Positions 53,964 through 63,047 of a stretch of 64,000 bases of DNA are shown here, piece after piece. The position numbers and the translations under genes were made by a program. Below the pieces are notes generated by a model. That model was not told where the DNA came from and ran no database searches. It was given only the letters and a program-made list of their open reading frames with translations. Every line of letters starts with the position of its first letter. The stretch's first letter is position 1. Source of the DNA: Parapedobacter indicus (GTDB taxonomy: Bacteria > Bacteroidota > Bacteroidia > Sphingobacteriales > Sphingobacteriaceae); the NCBI RefSeq assembly GCF_900113765.1, contig NZ_FOQO01000006.1:62001-126000 (forward strand). The letters are read 5' to 3'.

Positions 53964-54716
53964 TCAAAACCGCTCCTTGGCTGCCTTCATAAAAGGACTC
54001 GCGAAAACGAAATTATTTAACTCTTCCACATCCGTATGGGCGATTTCCTTGTTAGACCCTTCCCACCATTTCTGGCCTTTATAGAGAAAGAGAATGTAAT
54101 CCCCGATCCCCATTACCGAATTCATATCGTGGGTCACGACAACCGTAGTACATTGATATTCATCCGTCAGCTCTGAAATCAGCTCGTCAATCAGAATGGC
54201 CGTTTCGGGATCAAGGCCCGAGTTTGGTTCATCAACAAACAGATACTTGGGGCTCATGCTGATGGCCCGGGCTATCCCCACACGTTTTTTCATCCCCCCT
54301 GAAAGCTCTGCCGGATACAGTTTATTGCGACCTGCGAGGTTTACCCGCTCCAGGCAGTAGTTGGCCCGATCTACCTTCTCACTCCGGCTCATCTCGCTGA
54401 ACATTTCCAGCGGAAAGATAATGTTCTGCTCAACGGTCATCGAATCAAACAATGCGGAATTCTGAAACAGCATCCCAATCTCCTTCCGGATGGGGATCCG
54501 TGCTTCGAAGTCCATCCGCGTAAAGTCTTCTCCGTTATATATTACCTTACCCTGCTCCGGAGCATGCAACCCAACCATGCATTTCAATAATGTGCTCTTG
54601 CCCGACCCCGATCCCCCAATGATCAAGCTGATTTTACCGGGTTCAAACTTGGCATCTATGCCCCTTAATACATGGTTATCGCCGAACGATTTATGGATAT
54701 TTTGAACTTCTATCAT
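53964..54716 (-). CDS. mlaF: MlaF-type ABC transporter ATP-binding protein
   Basis: This 250-residue ATPase belongs to the Mla lipid-transport system, which moves phospholipids between inner and outer membranes. It shows Walker A GGSGSGKST (residues 34-42), the signature LSGGMKKR (about 138-145) and Walker B YLFVDEPNSGLDP (about 158-170), followed by the switch VVVTHDMNSV. It lies 19 bp downstream of mlaE and forms an operon with it. No substrate-binding MlaD gene is adjacent. Confidence 0.92.
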   Translation of the reverse strand: MIEVQNIHKSFGDNHVLRGIDAKFEPGKISLIIGGSGSGKSTLLKCMVGLHAPEQGKVIYNGEDFTRMDFEARIPIRKEIGMLFQNSALFDSMTVEQNIIFPLEMFSEMSRSEKVDRANYCLERVNLAGRNKLYPAELSGGMKKRVGIARAISMSPKYLFVDEPNSGLDPETAILIDELISELTDEYQCTTVVVTHDMNSVMGIGDYILFLYKGQKWWEGSNKEIAHTDVEELNNFVFASPFMKAAKERF

Positions 54717-54735
54717 ATGAAGTAACGGTAACTAG

Positions 54736-55470
54736 CTAAAGCATCAATGCCGTGACAATGTAGTCGGCGACCAAAATAGAAATACAGCTGATGACTACTC
54801 CACGGGTGCTGGCTTGCCCGACTTCCAAGGCTCCACCCCGCACATAAAAACCCTTGAAAGCCGAAACCGATGTGATAATAAACCCAAATACAAATGCCTT
54901 GACTAGGGCCACCGCGACGGTATAACCCCTGAACCCATCCGTGATACCGTTTAGGTAATCCGCCGGTGTGACCGCACCGGAAAGGGATCCCCCCAACAGT
55001 CCACCCATCAACGCCAGGAAAATAGACATGATCACCAGCACCGGAATCATCGTAATACCCGCCAATATTTTGGGGAGAATCAGGTAACCGGGCGCATTGA
55101 TACCCATAATTTCGAGTGCATCAATCTGTTCGGTAACACGCATGGATCCAATTTGGGAGGAGATGGATGACCCCACTTTTCCGGCCAATACCAATGCCGT
55201 AATCGTAGGACTTAATTCCAATATACTCGAGTCGCGGTTAATCTGCCCGATGACGGAGGTCGGAATCAAATCTGAAACCAATTGAAAGGCAATTTGCATA
55301 GTCATTACCGCACCGACAAATGTAGAAATGATGGCAATCAATCCCAACGAGCCTACCCCAATTTCATTCATTTCGTGAATGATTTCCTTCCAATAAATTT
55401 TCCATTTTTCAGGCCGTCTAAATACCGCTCTCAGCAGTAATAAGTATTGACCGAAGTAGGTAAAAAACAT
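54736..55470 (-). CDS. mlaE: MlaE-type lipid ABC transporter permease
   Basis: This 244-residue integral membrane permease of the Mla system has about five to six hydrophobic segments and the family motif text LSPTITALVLAGKVGSSISS and IDALEIMGINAPGYLILPKI. The start MFFTYFGQYLLLLRAVFRRPEKW matches the typical amphipathic N-terminus. It precedes mlaF by 19 bp on the same strand and is divergent from the SDR gene. Confidence 0.93.
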   Translation of the reverse strand: MFFTYFGQYLLLLRAVFRRPEKWKIYWKEIIHEMNEIGVGSLGLIAIISTFVGAVMTMQIAFQLVSDLIPTSVIGQINRDSSILELSPTITALVLAGKVGSSISSQIGSMRVTEQIDALEIMGINAPGYLILPKILAGITMIPVLVIMSIFLALMGGLLGGSLSGAVTPADYLNGITDGFRGYTVAVALVKAFVFGFIITSVSAFKGFYVRGGALEVGQASTRGVVISCISILVADYIVTALML

Positions 55471-55562
55471 AATTCGCTATCCAACGTTAATCAACAGGCG
55501 GCAAGCAATACCGGCTAAATATACACGTTTTACCGATATGAACGAAAATAAGCGCCCCATTG

Positions 55563-55596
55563 TTTGACCTACTCGCTGATAAACTTCTTAACTTTG
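55563..55596 (+). promoter_or_regulatory. Bacteroidota-type promoter of the SDR gene
   Basis: TTTG (55563-55566) and TAACTTTG (55589-55596) are separated by 22 bp and point at the ATG at 55614. Its position within the upstream part of the open frame supports the later start. Confidence 0.6.
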
Positions 55597-55613
55597 ACAT
55601 CAAACGCATTGCC

Positions 55614-56333
55614 ATGCCACTTTTTACTGATAAAACTGCGCTGATAACGGGCGCAACCAAGGGAATGGGACTCGCCATTGCCGAAAAGCTTGCTGAATGC
55701 GGCTGTAATTTGTTATTGTCCGCCCGCAACCGTGAATCGCTTGAAACACTGAAGATCCGGCTAGAAGAAAGCAATCCGGACATTACCGTGCAGTACTTTG
55801 CTTGTGACTTTGGGGATAATGAACAGCTAACAAAGCTGATTCATTGGGTAGAAGAGCGAATCCTTCGTGTAGATATCCTCGTGAACAACGTGGGCATATT
55901 CAGACCAGTTTCCTTGCTAAATGAATCCGATGAAGACTTCGATCTGCAAATGCAGATCAATTACCGTACCCCCCATCGGTTGTCCCGGTCGGTTGCCCGT
56001 AGTATGTGCAAAAACCGCAAAGGTCACATTTTCAATATCAGCTCTATAGCAAGCAGAGAGCCCGTTTCATCTGCTGCCACCTACACTGTAACAAAATATG
56101 CGGTGCGGGGTCTAACTCAGGTATTGCGGGATGAAGTTAGGCCATATGGAATAAAGGTGACTGAAATCATACCCGGTTCTACATTGACGGCTTCATGGGA
56201 AGGAACAACGGTTCCTGCCGATCAGTTTATACTGCCAACAGACATCGCTACAGCGATTGTAACCTGTCTGCAGGTAAGCGTAGGCGCCCACGTGGATGAA
56301 ATCGTGATAAAACCTCAATATGGTAACAGCTAA
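55614..56333 (+). CDS. short-chain dehydrogenase/reductase, FabG-like
   Basis: This 239-residue NAD(P)(H)-dependent oxidoreductase has the cofactor motif TGATKGMG (residues 12-19), NNVG (91-94), a catalytic Ser in NISSIAS (143 or 144) and the YxxxK pair Tyr157 and Lys161 in TYTVTKYA. It resembles FabG-type and other classical SDRs; the substrate is not evident. The start at 55614 is used because a promoter lies between it and the earlier ATG at 55560. It is divergent from mlaE and followed by the PspC gene after 12 bp. Confidence 0.9.
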   Translation: MPLFTDKTALITGATKGMGLAIAEKLAECGCNLLLSARNRESLETLKIRLEESNPDITVQYFACDFGDNEQLTKLIHWVEERILRVDILVNNVGIFRPVSLLNESDEDFDLQMQINYRTPHRLSRSVARSMCKNRKGHIFNISSIASREPVSSAATYTVTKYAVRGLTQVLRDEVRPYGIKVTEIIPGSTLTASWEGTTVPADQFILPTDIATAIVTCLQVSVGAHVDEIVIKPQYGNS

Positions 56334-56345
56334 AATGGATGGATC

Positions 56346-56909
56346 ATGGAAAAAAAACTTCAACGAATCCCCCACGAAGGAGCAGTGGCTGGTGTTTGCG
56401 CAGGATTAGGTGTCTATTTCGGAATAGATAAAACCTGGGTAAGGCTGGCATTTGTACTTAGCGTTTTCTTTTCGGGTTACATGGGTATCGGGCTATTAGG
56501 ACCGATTGTTTATATTGTTTTATGGATTGTTCTTCCTGTAAAAGCATTCTCGTTGCCACAAGACCCGTTCGATGTAAACTACCGGGAAAAAACAGACCCA
56601 GCATTCACAACTTATCCCCCCTATACACCGAAAACTCCCAACAGAGGAATTTCAAAAGACAGATACATAGCCGGATTAATTCTATTAGCGGTAGGAATAT
56701 TTTTCCTACTCCATCAATTGGATGTGTTTTACTGGCGCGATTTTGCCCGCTATTGGCCGGTACTCATCATCCTCATGGGATTAGCAAGCATTGTAGGGGC
56801 CTTCAACAGCAGGCAACCTATCTTTCGGCGTGAAAAAGAAAACAGGCCGAGCCAAGAACCCGAACAGCCGATAGATGGTAGCGACGAAGAACATTCTTAC
56901 ACGAAATGA
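56346..56909 (+). CDS. PspC-domain membrane protein with additional C-terminal helices
   Basis: This 187-residue protein begins with a PspC domain (KLQRIPHEGAVAGVCAGLGV and a following helix ending LWIVLPVKAF). A linker leads to a pair of helices (AGLILLAVGIFFLLHQLDVF and the region around WPVLIILMGLASIVG) that match the LiaI/DUF5668-type membrane domain. PspC proteins take part in envelope-stress responses. It lies 9 bp before a second protein with the same helix pair, suggesting that the two products assemble or regulate each other. Confidence 0.88.
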   Translation: MEKKLQRIPHEGAVAGVCAGLGVYFGIDKTWVRLAFVLSVFFSGYMGIGLLGPIVYIVLWIVLPVKAFSLPQDPFDVNYREKTDPAFTTYPPYTPKTPNRGISKDRYIAGLILLAVGIFFLLHQLDVFYWRDFARYWPVLIILMGLASIVGAFNSRQPIFRREKENRPSQEPEQPIDGSDEEHSYTK

Positions 56910-56918
56910 GCCAAGATC

Positions 56919-57872
56919 ATGAATAAAGAAAAATTGAGTTGGGGACTTATCCTACTGTTTGTGGGGGGTGTCCTGTTACTGAACAACTTAGATATCATCA
57001 ATTTTTACTGGCGATCGGTATTCAGTATGTGGCCAGTGATCCTGATTGTCGTTGGAGTAAATCTATTAGTGCCACGGCGGGGTATCGGAAATGCCGTATC
57101 CATTGTCGTTACGATAGCTGCTTTGGCTTTTCTCGCTTACCGTGGCATGTTTCCTCCCCGCAGCGACTGGTGGGTATTCGACAACAAAAGCTGGCATAAC
57201 GAAAGCAGACCATCGGCAACCGATGGAAAGCGATTGGAAAAATCCGATCAAACATTTACCCATGACTATGACGCTACAGTGACCACCGCACATCTTACGA
57301 TTAAGGGAGGAGCCGTAGAATATGAGATCGAAGGCCTCACCGACAAACTGTTCAGTGCCGAGGCAACGAGTACAATTGGGACACATTATTTAGAAACCAC
57401 AACAAATGGTTCCAATGCAAACCTCACCTTCCGAATGACGGATCAGAAAAAGGGCAATTGGAATGTAAATGGCGATGAAAATTGGGCTAAAATCAGTTTA
57501 AATGTTAACCCTATTTGGCATATCAACCTTGATATGGGTGCCGGATCGGCCGAGTTTGACCTGACAACGTATAAAGTAGCCAGCCTGCATTTTAAAGGGG
57601 GGGCGGCCTCTTTTGAAGCCAAAATGGGTATGCCTTTGGAAGAAACGGTCATTACCGCAGAATCGGGTGTGGCCAGTGTCGAAATTGAAATCCCGAAAGC
57701 CGCTGCATGCCGAATTGTAATTAATTCCGGTCTTTCCTCACGAGATTTCCCGGGCTTTACGAAACAAAATGACGGCTCATATATAACCGAAGGGTTCGAT
57801 CGTGCTAGCAACCGGTTTACCGTGAATCTAAAGGGCGGGCTTTCCTCCTTTACCGTAAAACGGTATGACTAA
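56919..57872 (+). CDS. LiaF/DUF5668-like membrane protein with a beta-rich C-terminal domain
   Basis: This 317-residue protein has N-terminal membrane helices (SWGLILLFVGGVLLLNNLDI and MWPVILIVVGVNLLV, then a third near residues 60-74). The exported C-terminal part looks like a repetitive beta-rich toast-rack or LiaF-like domain (INLDMGAGSAEFDLTTYKV, LHFKGGAASFEAKMG, GGLSSFTVKRYD). Related proteins sense or respond to cell-wall and membrane stress. Its TAA stop overlaps the next ATG by 1 bp (TAATG), so translation is coupled. Confidence 0.85.
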   Translation: MNKEKLSWGLILLFVGGVLLLNNLDIINFYWRSVFSMWPVILIVVGVNLLVPRRGIGNAVSIVVTIAALAFLAYRGMFPPRSDWWVFDNKSWHNESRPSATDGKRLEKSDQTFTHDYDATVTTAHLTIKGGAVEYEIEGLTDKLFSAEATSTIGTHYLETTTNGSNANLTFRMTDQKKGNWNVNGDENWAKISLNVNPIWHINLDMGAGSAEFDLTTYKVASLHFKGGAASFEAKMGMPLEETVITAESGVASVEIEIPKAAACRIVINSGLSSRDFPGFTKQNDGSYITEGFDRASNRFTVNLKGGLSSFTVKRYD

Positions 57873-58486
57873 TGAATCCTTCCGATCAATATGAGGTGGT
57901 TATCCAAGGAAAACCCAAAGGACCGTTTTCGCTGGAGGAATTGCGTGCGATGAACCTCCACCCTACGGACTTTGTAAAACCGGTAGGGCACCCCGAATTT
58001 AAAGAACTGCGGGAACTGGAGACGCTCAGCAACCAATTGAACGTTGTCCATCAATCCACAGCGCCGCAATATTTCGCTTCACTGGATATGCGCCTGCTTT
58101 CTACGGCTATTGATTATTTCTTCGCATTTTGTGGCTATGCAGTCTTGGCTGCCATCTACCTCGGCGGCACCGCAAATGACCAAACACGCATTCCCACGCT
58201 TATCATGGGCCTTTCACTTGTTCCCATTTTCAAGTTTATTGCATGCGTTATTCTAGAAGGTTCCAGGAAACAGGCATCCATCGGCAAAATGCTTATTGGT
58301 GTGAAGGTAACCGATGAACAGGGCAAGCCGGTTGGCTATGGCAGGGCGCTGGCGCGTAACCTAGCTAAACTGGTCGGTGTTGCAACACTGGGCTTCGGCT
58401 TCCTTTCGGGTTTCTTCGACCGGAGACAACAATGCTTACACGACAAAATTGCAGGTACACTGGTGATTAAAGATCGGTTAATCTGA
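57872..58486 (+). CDS. GYF-domain RDD family membrane protein
   Basis: This 204-residue protein has an N-terminal GYF_2-like domain (YEVVIQGKPKGPFSLEELRA) and a C-terminal RDD membrane domain (about residues 65-200) containing LDMRLLSTAIDYFFAFCGYA, KQASIGKMLIGVKVTDEQGK and the end DKIAGTLVI. RDD proteins are small integral membrane proteins, some linked to ion transport. It starts within the stop codon of the LiaF-like gene, so the three genes from 56346 to 58486 form one operon. The joint function is probably envelope stress; this is inferred. Confidence 0.88.
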   Translation: MNPSDQYEVVIQGKPKGPFSLEELRAMNLHPTDFVKPVGHPEFKELRELETLSNQLNVVHQSTAPQYFASLDMRLLSTAIDYFFAFCGYAVLAAIYLGGTANDQTRIPTLIMGLSLVPIFKFIACVILEGSRKQASIGKMLIGVKVTDEQGKPVGYGRALARNLAKLVGVATLGFGFLSGFFDRRQQCLHDKIAGTLVIKDRLI

Positions 58487-58505
58487 ATATATTAATCATT
58501 ATCCC

Positions 58506-58513
58506 TAACTTTG
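58506..58513 (+). promoter_or_regulatory. -7 promoter box close to ispG
   Basis: TAACTTTG matches TAnnTTTG and ends 9 bp before the ispG ATG. If used, the transcript would be almost leaderless. No -33 element is clear. Confidence 0.4.
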
Positions 58514-58522
58514 TAACCGGAT

Positions 58523-60529
58523 ATGGATACAAAAACAGGAAACATCTTACCGGGAGGTTATTGTCATTCGTTGACCGAATATTCCAGGTGGCATACCCGC
58601 GAAGTGGCCATTGGTGACGTACCCTTGGGCGGCAAGAATCCCATCCGTATCCAGAGCATGACCACCGTCGATACCATGGACACCCTAGGTTCTGTGGAAC
58701 AGACCATTCGTATGGTAGACGCAGGCTGCGAATACGTACGTATTACTGCACCCAGTATCAAAGAAGCGTACAACCTAGCTGAAATTAAAAAAGAGCTTCG
58801 CAAACGGGGTTATCCTGTTCCATTGGTTGCGGATATTCACTTTACTCCCAATGCGGCGGAAGTGGCCGCGCGCATCGTCGAAAAAGTACGCATCAATCCG
58901 GGCAATTATGCCGATAAAAAGAAATTTGATCAACTCCATTATACCGAAGCGGAATACAGCGCCGAATTGGAACGGATTTACACCAAATTCGCGCCGCTTG
59001 TAAAAATCTGTAAGGAATACGGCACAGCCATGCGCATTGGCACGAACCATGGGTCTCTTTCGGACCGCATCATGAGCCACTACGGGGATACGCCGGAAGG
59101 TATGGTAGAGTCTGCAATGGAATTTATCCGTATCTGCGAAGACCTCAGTTATTTTGACCTCGTTATTTCCATGAAATCCAGCAACCCTCAGGTGATGGTG
59201 CGTGCATACCGATTGTTGGTGGAAAAAATGGTAGCCGAGGGAATGAACTATCCCCTGCACCTCGGTGTTACTGAAGCAGGAGACGGTGAAGATGGGCGTA
59301 TCAAATCCGCTGTAGGCATTGGCACACTTCTCGAAGATGGGTTGGGCGATACGGTCCGTGTGTCATTGACCGAAGAACCCGAATTTGAAGCCCCCGTAGC
59401 CATTGCATTAGTAAACAGGTATACCAACCGTCAACGAGAGACCGCCGTTCAAAAAGCAATGGATAACACGCTCCCAGTGCCCATGGCTCAACCCGTTATC
59501 CAGCCTTACATGACTGCCGAAACGAATGCATTTATAGGCGGTTCACTGGTACCACGGGTTGTCGTCGACATTTCTCAGACAGCACTAAAGGACCCCGCAA
59601 TCCTCACGGATGTGGGGTATAAATATGACTGGTTGCTTGACAAATACCATATGGGTGAACAGTCGGTTGATTTTGTTTATCTGGCAGATCAACTCCCCTC
59701 ATTTACGATGCCTGGGAACCTCAAGCAGCTTTATGATTATCCTACCTGGAAAACCATTAAAAATAAGGCTAATATCCATCCGGTATATACCTTACGAGGG
59801 TTTATAGAAGCCGATCTGCGGGATCCCTATCTTAATCTGGTACGGATCAGCTATGCCGATTTGGCCACTTCCGAGTTTGAAGCCCTACCAATCGATAAAA
59901 CGATCGTCTTTTTGCTGGAAACAAACGTAATCCATGGGATGGCAGACCAACGCCTGTTTTTTGCTGCGCTGTCTGAAATCGGGTTGAATAATCCTGTCAT
60001 TATCCGCCGGCACTATCCGGCCCAAGAATTTTCTGCAGTGCCGGGCGATTTGATGGATCCGGAAGAACCGCTATCAAAGTTACAGGTTTATGCAGCAACT
60101 GATTTCGGAGCACTCCTAGTGGATGGAATGGGCAGTGGTATCTGGATTGATTCGCCCGCCACGCCGATTGACAAATTGGTATCTGCTTCCTTCGGAATTT
60201 TACAAGCTACTCGCTCCCGGATTTCCAAGACAGAATATATTTCTTGCCCGAGTTGCGGCCGTACACTTTTTGATCTGCAAGAAACCACACAAATGATACG
60301 CAGCCGCACAAACCACCTGAAAGGACTCAAAATCGGGATTATGGGATGTATCGTGAATGGCCCGGGGGAAATGGCCGATGCTGATTATGGTTACGTGGGT
60401 GCGGGCCCCGGCAAAATCACGCTCTATCGTGGCAAAGAAGTCGTTAAACGAAACGTTTCTTCAGAAAGCGCCCTGGATGAACTTATCGAAATCATACGCG
60501 AAGATGGTCGCTGGTTAGACCCGGAATGA
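58523..60529 (+). CDS. ispG: 4-hydroxy-3-methylbut-2-enyl diphosphate synthase, long form
   Basis: This 668-residue [4Fe-4S] enzyme of the MEP isoprenoid pathway reduces 2-C-methyl-D-erythritol 2,4-cyclodiphosphate to the hydroxymethylbutenyl diphosphate. The N-terminal TIM barrel reads VAIGDVPLGGKNPIRIQSMT. The C-terminal cluster-binding domain has CPSCGRTLFDLQ and GIMGCIVNGPGEMADADYGY, which supply three cysteines. A large insertion (about residues 270-550) separates the two, as in plant, chlamydial and Bacteroidota enzymes, explaining a size well above the approximately 370 residues of the short form. Confidence 0.96.
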   Translation: MDTKTGNILPGGYCHSLTEYSRWHTREVAIGDVPLGGKNPIRIQSMTTVDTMDTLGSVEQTIRMVDAGCEYVRITAPSIKEAYNLAEIKKELRKRGYPVPLVADIHFTPNAAEVAARIVEKVRINPGNYADKKKFDQLHYTEAEYSAELERIYTKFAPLVKICKEYGTAMRIGTNHGSLSDRIMSHYGDTPEGMVESAMEFIRICEDLSYFDLVISMKSSNPQVMVRAYRLLVEKMVAEGMNYPLHLGVTEAGDGEDGRIKSAVGIGTLLEDGLGDTVRVSLTEEPEFEAPVAIALVNRYTNRQRETAVQKAMDNTLPVPMAQPVIQPYMTAETNAFIGGSLVPRVVVDISQTALKDPAILTDVGYKYDWLLDKYHMGEQSVDFVYLADQLPSFTMPGNLKQLYDYPTWKTIKNKANIHPVYTLRGFIEADLRDPYLNLVRISYADLATSEFEALPIDKTIVFLLETNVIHGMADQRLFFAALSEIGLNNPVIIRRHYPAQEFSAVPGDLMDPEEPLSKLQVYAATDFGALLVDGMGSGIWIDSPATPIDKLVSASFGILQATRSRISKTEYISCPSCGRTLFDLQETTQMIRSRTNHLKGLKIGIMGCIVNGPGEMADADYGYVGAGPGKITLYRGKEVVKRNVSSESALDELIEIIREDGRWLDPE

Positions 60530-60541
60530 ATTTTTGGTAGT

Positions 60542-60560
60542 ATACTCCCCAACGGGGTAA
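60542..60560. terminator. possible hairpin between convergent ispG and the T9SS cargo gene
   Basis: CCCC-AAC-GGGG with flanking ACT and AGT (2-nt bulge) lies in the short gap between two convergent stop codons. There is no clear T-tract. It could stop transcription from both sides. Confidence 0.3.
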
Positions 60561-60564
60561 GTTG

Positions 60565-61077
60565 TTACAAGACAGAGATACGCTTGACGACCGTTTCTGT
60601 ACCCGCGGATACACGAATAAAATAGAAACCGTTAGTTAATTTATTACTCGTATCGAAGACATGGCTTTGGGAGCCCGCATCAAGTTCTTGATTTAACAAG
60701 GTCATCACCTCATTGCCCAATGCATCCATTACCTTAATCGATACCGAGATTTGTTTGCTCAGTCGAAAAGATAAACTGATCTGATCGACAACCGGATTAG
60801 GAAATACTTTAACACTGCTCAACAGCTTTTCATTATCCGCAGGATTATTGCCGATACGAAAGGGAAAAAAATTACGTAATGAAGAAAAAAATGACCGTTG
60901 AGCACGTTTTTCCGAATCGGACAATAGCAGCGTACTGGATTGGGATTCGCCTTGTTTCGCCACACGTGTGGTATCCGTTGCAGTTGCCACAGAATGCTGC
61001 ACAGCATTGGCTTCCCCGGCAAAAACCGTAGCGCTTACTGTTAGGATAACAACGATGTGGTGTAAAAACTTTCTCAT
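60565..61077 (-). CDS. small secreted protein with a T9SS type A sorting domain
   Basis: This 170-residue protein has a Sec signal peptide (about residues 1-25, ending EANA), a short low-complexity middle (about 26-85) and a C-terminal T9SS sorting domain (about 88-170: VKVFPNPVVDQISLSFRLSK, IKVMDALGNEVMTLL, NGFYFIRVSAGTETVVKRIS). The sorting domain directs export by the Por system and usually surface attachment or release. The protein contains almost nothing besides signal and sorting domain. A good promoter lies about 110 bp upstream, implying a long leader. The function is unknown. Confidence 0.85.
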   Translation of the reverse strand: MRKFLHHIVVILTVSATVFAGEANAVQHSVATATDTTRVAKQGESQSSTLLLSDSEKRAQRSFFSSLRNFFPFRIGNNPADNEKLLSSVKVFPNPVVDQISLSFRLSKQISVSIKVMDALGNEVMTLLNQELDAGSQSHVFDTSNKLTNGFYFIRVSAGTETVVKRISVL

Positions 61078-61186
61078 ATATTTCTGGTCAGATTACGGCG
61101 AAATGATCTGATTTGACTTAAATTTAATCATTCACCACTCCCAAACCGTATTACAAAGGTAGAATAAAGCGTCTAAACTGTGTAAA

Positions 61187-61217
61187 CAAAGATAGAAGTT
61201 TTTTATTAATTTAACAA
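61187..61217 (-). promoter_or_regulatory. Bacteroidota-type promoter of the T9SS cargo gene
   Basis: On the minus strand TTG (61215-61217) is followed after 20 bp by TATCTTTG (61187-61194). A second TAnnTTTG-type box (TACCTTTG, 61154-61161) lies closer to the gene but lacks a -33 element. The 5' leader would be about 100 nt. Confidence 0.55.
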
Positions 61218-61287
61218 TTTTTAACACGTTTTGACGTTGAAATACGCATAGTACGCAATTCGGCACCTAAAGCAACAGCCATTGATA

Positions 61288-62979
61288 CTATTCCTTGATG
61301 CTATTCAACTTGGAATGCCGATAACCGTACCCGAAGTATACCAGCAGGCCGATAAGCAACCATACCAAAAAAATAAACCAGTTGCTCGCACCCAGTTGCG
61401 ACATCAAGTACAGGTTGATAAGAATTCCCGCAACGGGCAACACCGAAAACCGATGCCTATACCCCAGGATACAAAGTGTGACCCAAACTAACCAAAATAC
61501 GATGATAAGTATTTTATGTTCTAGGATTTCGGCAACCGACAGTCTGCGCCATTCTGCAATTGTTTCTTGCCCGTATTGGTAAACACTCCATACGGCGATT
61601 AATAACCCAATCGTGATCAAATATTTGCCGTTGATATAGGGCACCCTGAAACGGGATTGCCTGGAAATGCCCGTATGGTCCATGTACAGCACGCCGGCAC
61701 ATACCAGAATAAAGGCGAAAAATGTACCTACACTTGTCAGATCCACAAAGAAATCCATTTTGAAAAATAAGGCAGGCACGGCCACCAGAACACCCGTTAC
61801 GACGGTGGCAAAAGAAGGCGTTTTATATTTCGGGTGGATCGTAGCAAAACGCTTCCAAAGCAGGCCATCCCGGCTCATTGTCATCCAAATACGCGGTTGA
61901 GCTAATTGGAAAACCAACAGCGCACTCGTTATTGCAACGACGGAAGTGACGGATACAATTCCTGCCATGTAGTCCAAGCCTACGTATTCAAATACATAGG
62001 CCAACGGATCCTTGACATTCATTTCTGTGTAATTTACCATACCGGTCAATACCAAGGTAATTAACACATAGAGCACCGCACAAATCAATAAACATAAAAT
62101 CATGGCCTTAGGCAGGTCCCGTTGCGGATTTTTACATTCCTCGGCCGTGGTGGAGATGGAGTCAAATCCGATGAATGCGAAAAATACCGCAGCCACACCA
62201 CTCAATACACCTTCGACGCCGTTTGGTGCAAAAGGGGTCCAATTTTCGGGCTTAACAAAAAAAGCACCACCGAAAATAACGAATAAAATAACGCCTATTT
62301 TTATAGCCACCATCACGTTGCTTGCCGTGCGCGATTCCTTAATACCGATATAGACGAGCCAGGTTACCAAAAAGGTGATAAGGCCAGCCGGTAGGTCAAA
62401 TATTAGGGGAAAATCACCCCATTTAGGAGCCTGTTCATAAGCAGCGGCTGCTCCCCGTTCAATCCCGGATAGCGAATCAAGCCCCTGCGTTTGCATTTTT
62501 GCGTAAGCTTCGGTAGCATACCCCGGTGCCATGGTAAGCCATCCGGGCAAATGAATACCGAATCCCTCAAGCATGCTTACAAAGTATTGCGACCACGAAA
62601 TAGCCACCACCATGTTTGATACGGCATACTCCAGAATAAGTGCCCAGCCGATAATCCAAGCAAACAGTTCGCCAAATGCAACATAAGCATAGGTATAGGC
62701 ACTTCCTGAGACAGGTACGGTACTGGCAAACTGTGCATACGACAATGCCGTAAACACACAGGCAATCGCTACGAAAACAAACAGCAACGACACCGCTGGC
62801 CCACCGTTAAAACTAGCCAATCCGATCGTACTGAAAATTCCCGCACCTACAATGGCCGCTATTCCCAGCGAAACCAGGTCACGGACACCCAATATTTTAG
62901 CTAGCCCCCCACTTCCATCAGACTGCGATGCCCGGATAATTTGCGCTACATTTTTTTTGCGGAAAAGTTTATTCGCCAT
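61288..62979 (-). CDS. APC-family amino acid permease (CAT/YfnA-like)
   Basis: This 563-residue inner-membrane transporter has about twelve to fourteen hydrophobic helices and the APC-family first-helix text VSLGIAAIVGAGIFSTIGLA, followed by VPVSGSAYTYAYVAFGELFA. The region AVFFAFIGFDSISTTAEECK is typical of cationic amino acid transporter-like members. It would import an amino acid with a proton or exchange it; specificity cannot be decided. A TAnnTTTG box lies 32 bp upstream. Confidence 0.92.
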   Translation of the reverse strand: MANKLFRKKNVAQIIRASQSDGSGGLAKILGVRDLVSLGIAAIVGAGIFSTIGLASFNGGPAVSLLFVFVAIACVFTALSYAQFASTVPVSGSAYTYAYVAFGELFAWIIGWALILEYAVSNMVVAISWSQYFVSMLEGFGIHLPGWLTMAPGYATEAYAKMQTQGLDSLSGIERGAAAAYEQAPKWGDFPLIFDLPAGLITFLVTWLVYIGIKESRTASNVMVAIKIGVILFVIFGGAFFVKPENWTPFAPNGVEGVLSGVAAVFFAFIGFDSISTTAEECKNPQRDLPKAMILCLLICAVLYVLITLVLTGMVNYTEMNVKDPLAYVFEYVGLDYMAGIVSVTSVVAITSALLVFQLAQPRIWMTMSRDGLLWKRFATIHPKYKTPSFATVVTGVLVAVPALFFKMDFFVDLTSVGTFFAFILVCAGVLYMDHTGISRQSRFRVPYINGKYLITIGLLIAVWSVYQYGQETIAEWRRLSVAEILEHKILIIVFWLVWVTLCILGYRHRFSVLPVAGILINLYLMSQLGASNWFIFLVWLLIGLLVYFGYGYRHSKLNSIKE

Positions 62980-63011
62980 ACAACGGTACTATAAAGCCCA
63001 TTTCAATCGGT

Positions 63012-63019
63012 CAAACTTA
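63012..63019 (-). promoter_or_regulatory. -7 promoter box of the amino acid permease gene
   Basis: On the minus strand TAAGTTTG matches TAnnTTTG exactly, 32 bp before the ATG. The -33 element is not obvious. Confidence 0.42.
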
Positions 63020-63047
63020 GGGAAAAATACCGAAAGCTTGGATAAGC

